DNA of 64,000 nucleotides from Zhengitettix transpicula (Eukaryota; Arthropoda; Insecta; Orthoptera; Tetrigidae): NCBI GenBank assembly GCA_037074705.1, contig CM073596.1, positions 26,510,001-26,574,000 of the forward strand, read 5' to 3'. Both the position numbers and the translations under genes were made by a program. The notes beneath the pieces were generated by a model, which had not been told where the DNA came from, did no database searches, and saw only the letters and a program-made list of their open reading frames with translations. This document shows, piece after piece, positions 60,301 to 64,000 of the stretch; within the stretch, counting starts at the first letter, position 1; every line of letters starts with the position of its first letter.

Positions 60301-63300
60301 TTTTTTTGCTAGTTTCTATATTATTTGTTATTATCCCTACACGTTAATTCATCGTCCGTGCATCCTTCCGCTATGATGTCTCCCAAACCGAAGGAAACTT
60401 TACGAGTGATAAATATGTAAAAAGAATTCTTATCATAATTGCAATGACGTCCTCAGAGTTCCTGTTATTATTAGTAAGAAGATTTGAGTTTTAGAATAGC
60501 CGTTATAGTAATTTCCATGAATACAGCTTCCGCTTTTGTGCTTTTGTTATTAAGATTTTCACGCTAATATGCTTATTGTAAGGAATGAAACTTTAAATAT
60601 ATTTTAAAATTAATTTTAATTAATTCTGATTTGTATGAATATCTGTTAAACTATTCCAAATTAAAAAGTTTAAATTAGTTACAAATCAAACAATTATGTT
60701 TTTTTAAAGCGTCTATTTAAATTGGTAGCCGAAAGACATTTCGGATGCAGGCTATAATGAACATATTATATGAATTAGATAAATAAATAGACAAATGACA
60801 GACAAAAATACGGTGTGTCGTTGTTACGGCTCATGCTTTCTTTGAATCACCTGACGAAAGCAAGAAGGATTGCAGAAACGTTGTGTGGTATTTATTTAGA
60901 ACTTATTTTTGTCTGATATTATCTAATTAGTATACTTTTAACACAGTAGTCGAAATATAAAATTTGTTCTTTAAATTCGGAAACATTAGATGGAACAAAA
61001 TCAAATTCCCTACTGCTCCCCAATCACCTCAACCCAAAGTTTTTCTCGTTCCCCCTTATAACAAATTTTTACATCATAAGTTCGTACAATTTTTTAAATA
61101 ATATAAAATATCTATCATTTACAAATCTACGAATACACCTTTTTTCTTGATAAAATACCACAAGAACCCACTTCACACCTATAGCAAATATTGTTTAGTT
61201 TACAAAATCTAAAGCTTTAATTATAATTCTTGCTACATAGGGCTAACAAAAAGATCAGTTAATAACAATTTCAAGTAATCCCAAACTTATCAATAATAAG
61301 TTTTCGTGTGGGAACTAAATAATGAAAGCAAATGTAACTCTGTTATTCAATTTGATGGGTTAAATGTAGATTTCGATGAATCAAATATTCACAGGATCAG
61401 GCTCAGTTTTGCTTTAGAACTTTGGACCAGAGAGATGTATCCGTCTCGCAGATTTTTATGACTTCTTCATCGCCCAGATCTTTACAAATCAATACAGGAG
61501 CTAATTGCATTCCAGTTTTTTGTTCTGCACTGCCTTCCATCTCACACTATATAGATATTTTATTTACATTTCAAAATAGTTAAAGTTTCATAAAGTTTTG
61601 TTTCATGTTGGATTCTTTATCCCCCAGGCTTCTCTCATTCGAAGTGCTGCATATGGATGTTCGTGGTACGAAAATCCAGCACTTTTCCGGCCCTACGTCC
61701 TCACAATTACGTCTCGCTGTGACAACGAGGAAGACGTGACCGCTGGCGGTTTCGTTCCTGTAACTATCAACACACTAGTCAACGTAAGCAAATCTGGCGC
61801 TATGACGTCTCAATATTTATCACTGGAATCCTCATTATAGCTTTTCTGATCAGACTTTTCAAATTCGTCTTTATTCAAGAATATTGTAATCGTCCAGCTT
61901 GTGAAGATGTAAATATGACCTTTTAACTCTCGTCATGATTTGTTCCCTATTTTTTAAAAACGTTGTTTTGACCCAGTTGATAAACCGTTAATATTTTATT
62001 AAATCAATACACCGGGAAAGCTATTTGAATAACTTAGTTGATTTTACAGATTCCTAGATACAATTGACGATTGTCCTGTGCTGTTGTCCCTGCGCTAGCA
62101 GCTTTATTCGTGTAGAGGTTGTGACGCACTCTTATTGCTCACCCTCATCAAAGTGCAACACAATATCAAGGTTCATTGTTAGTTAAATTATTTTTTTAAA
62201 AAAAATCTGGATTCAACATAATTGTTCCCACTGCTTAAGTGCGAGGTTTAATTATGTGGTATATCTCAAGGATCCATTAACAGCACTAATCTCGGGAAAT
62301 CTCTATTACCAAAGAAATTTGAAAATTAAAGGCTGTAGTAAAGTAATTAAGGAGGAGATAGCAAACAGAACATTGTATCAAAAGTTGGCATGAATAGAGA
62401 TAATTATAAGTGGACTGAATAAAAGGAACAGTGACTCTGTTAATAAGTAATATTTTTATATATTGTTGTATGTACAATTAATTTAATATAAATAAACCAC
62501 TACGTTAGAGTCAAATGATGTGGTATTCGAATTAAATAAAACAAAGGAGGAAAGTTAACAGGATTTTACTTTGAAATAAAACCAAAATTATTTTAAAGAG
62601 ATATAAAAAGACTATTTAATTACAATTTCGATTTACATTGAATTTTTTACATTTTATGTTTTTAATAAATGCCTCAGCTTCAATGAGAATCAAAAACTTC
62701 CAGGGCCGCCTACAGGGCCTCTAATAAAGATAGTGATTTGCAATTTCCACCGAAGTTTCAAAAGAAAAATATGAATTTAATTTACAATAACAAAATTTTA
62801 TAAAAGAATCTAACAACAACAAAAAAACTAGATAAATCTAGGTAAATCTGACAAAACCATAGAAATTTGGGGGTAAATTATATTTACGTAAAGGTTTACA
62901 AAATTACTGTCTATATACCATTTTTATTCAGAGCTGGTCTCGAGCCGGTTTGTGCACTTATTTACAGGCCACAGCACTGATTGCTATATAGTTTCACTTC
63001 ATAACAATTTCGGCGCCTCCCTACTTTACTGTTTTACGAACTTTACTGTCGTACGTATTGCCACACTCAAGTTTTCCAGTAGAAATACCTTTAATACAAA
63101 AGGTGTTAATATTCAACCTATACATTTCTGAATTCCTATTTATAATAAATATAATTATATATTATAATTACTAGAATCCTCCGCTGGTTTCCATATATAT
63201 TCACTCTATCACGGGTCAAAGTTGCAAGATCGACTTCTCTACGAACATCAACGTTTATGCTTCCAAGACTACTCTCTTAAGGCTCCAAAAACACACTCGT

Positions 63301-63992
63301 CCGGTTCCCACAACACACTGCCGTTTCCGCCAAAGTTCTGTGTGCGTACGCTTTTCGACAATATTCCGTAGCAACCATTACAGACTCTGCATTATTACGC
63401 CACACTTACTTTACAATGCTCTGGCCTCAAAGTTACACCGACAATAATATAAAAAAAATTAATTAAAACATTTAATTACACATGGATAGTCTCTACAATA
63501 TATATATATAACTATGTAGATATTACATATATGTAATTAATTAATCAATTGTTTTTTGTTATTAATTTTTATAACTTTTCAAATTGTAACAGTTTTGTTT
63601 ATAATATAAAATTTGTTATTGTAAGTTTAAATTAATTTTTTGTCTTTATTGAAGGCCCTGAAATTAAGATTTCTCATAAAAGCTGATACATAAACTTAAT
63701 ATGTAAAATCAGCGTAGAACAAATTTGTAAAATAAATAATGTTTTTTGTGATCCTTATAAAAAAGAAATTTTTAATTTCGAATTTTCTTCCTTTACTATT
63801 TTAATTTTTTAAATACCACATTATTTGGTCTCCAACGTGGTGGCATTTTTATTTTATTAATTTAAATTATTTTATAAATTTATTTATATTTATATATTGT
63901 TGGTAATTGATACGGAGTTATTGTTACAGATTCTACAAGAATCATTGTCCTACGTGATGGTCATGAGCTCCATCACATCGTCCTCTTCATGA
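57312..63992 (+). CDS. Insect odorant receptor (7tm_6 family), 6 coding exons
   Basis: The product is an odour-tuning receptor subunit that forms ligand-gated cation channels with Orco in olfactory neuron membranes. Exons: 57312-57321, 58497-59169, 59999-60098, 60179-60286, 61628-61783, 63930-63992. All junctions are GT-AG, and the frame closes at 369 residues, near the usual 370-420. Several hydrophobic segments fit the seven-helix plan, for example AFMLLNEAFVIFGIFG and LVLSLGGMALLYVTVVLLI. The C-terminal signatures are typical: a CWFGTELS block, AAYGCSWYE, then VPVTINTLVN and the final SYVMVMSS. Exon 2 starts at an acceptor, so the GTG at 58505 is an internal valine. The first exon (MAQ plus one base) is tiny and is the least certain part; its donor phase fits exactly. 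The specific receptor and its ligand cannot be told. Confidence 0.88.
57553..57785 (-). repeat. Family S fragments, two partial copies in tandem
   Basis: The end segment of family S (CTTCCGCATCCC, TTTCAAATCCCTT, GGGGAGTTGC, TGTGGATTACCCT) occurs twice, about 130 bp apart, in odorant receptor intron 1, antisense to the gene. A C-rich run lies at the junction. Confidence 0.75.
58497..59169 (+). other. Odorant receptor main exon (N-terminal helices)
   Basis: This large exon carries residues 4-228, with the cytoplasmic N-terminus, the first helices and the extracellular region around WLPFEVDDYY. It ends LDHCVRWHQEILR, the usual loop before the conserved C-terminal exons. Its base composition is markedly richer in GC than the surrounding introns. 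Confidence 0.9.
59395..59880 (-). repeat. Family S repeat, longest copy, in odorant receptor intron 2
   Basis: It is the reverse complement of the order seen at 29590 and extends further at the far end (GGAGAGGGCTACCTTTGGGG, shared with GGAGAGGGCTACCTGCGAT at 8438). It fills more than half of intron 2. Inserted antisense to the receptor. Confidence 0.8.
60765..60965 (+). mobile_element. Inverted-repeat element with hammerhead-like core, odorant receptor intron 4
   Basis: The left end ATGAATTAGATAAATAAATAG and the right end TGATATTATCTAATTAGTAT are inverted relatives. Between them CACCTGACGA, a GCAA-loop-TTGC stem, AGAAACGTTGTGTGG and TATTTA form the best preserved hammerhead-like core in the window (60848-60890). 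Confidence 0.55.
60848..60890 (+). ncRNA. Hammerhead-like core, best preserved copy
   Basis: CTGACGA at 60851-60857 and GAAAC at 60875-60879, with a GCAA/TTGC stem and six-base loop between, then GTT|GTG that can pair with the CAC before CTGACGA. Deviates from the hammerhead consensus by an AA/A internal loop at the base of stem II. Activity unproven. Confidence 0.4.
61784..63929. other. Odorant receptor intron 5, nothing identified
   Basis: Begins GTAAGC and ends TTGTTACAG. GC-richer patches at 62690-62760 and 62930-63440 may be old repeats but match nothing else in the window. Confidence 0.5.
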
Positions 63993-64000
63993 GACAACAA

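Larger units (their letters stand above)
59999..63992 (+). other. Odorant receptor conserved C-terminal exons 3-6
   Basis: Four short exons (100, 108, 156 and 63 nt) encode the last helices and the conserved C-terminus, in the short-exon arrangement common in insect receptor genes. The introns are 80, 1341 and 2146 bp; the larger ones hold repeats. The stop TGA is at 63990-63992, eight bases from the window end. Confidence 0.85.

Noticed and set aside
1..64000. tRNA, rRNA or CRISPR loci
   Set aside because: No GGTTCRA-type T-arm in a cloverleaf context, no rRNA-like block and no regularly spaced repeats were seen by eye; a covariance search would be needed to exclude small RNAs fully.

Overview
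This is AT-rich, intron-bearing animal DNA. The only two genes I can support are on the + strand in the right third of the window: a complete TAF2 gene (TFIID subunit 2, 42895-52435) and, 4.9 kb downstream, a complete insect odorant receptor (57312-63992). The receptor family (7tm_6) is known only from insects and close relatives, so the source is an insect. The long gene-poor stretches and many old transposons suggest a large-genome lineage such as a cockroach, termite or other polyneopteran, but that lineage is inference. Region by region: 1-42894 is intergenic (or intronic to genes whose exons lie outside) and carries decayed mobile DNA. This includes Penelope-like element (PLE) pieces at 12919-13930, 23405-23640 and 26896-27075, a mariner transposase relic at 30070-30426, a Helitron-like element at 36866-37617, a Jockey-type non-LTR relic at 39610-40450, and several copies of an unnamed GC-richer repeat called here family S. 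Scattered palindromic elements end in a hammerhead-like core. 42895-52702 is TAF2, with 19 coding exons and a polyadenylation signal. 52703-57311 is intergenic, with one more non-LTR relic at about 55985-56480. 57312-63992 is the odorant receptor, with six coding exons and three transposon insertions in its introns. The two genes have unrelated jobs: TAF2 is a core-promoter-recognition subunit of the general transcription factor TFIID, and the receptor is a ligand-binding membrane subunit of olfactory neurons. Nothing suggests they work together. The most unusual points are: (1) TAF2 intron 1 is best read as an AT-AC intron and intron 4 as a GC-AG intron, both chosen because they keep the frame and the conserved protein; (2) six short sequences at PLE-type ends share a CTGANGA...stem...GAAAC architecture with compensatory stem changes, resembling a hammerhead ribozyme but departing from its textbook form; (3) family S has at least six copies in 64 kb. 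All coordinates, splice sites and translations were worked out by eye; no search or folding was run.
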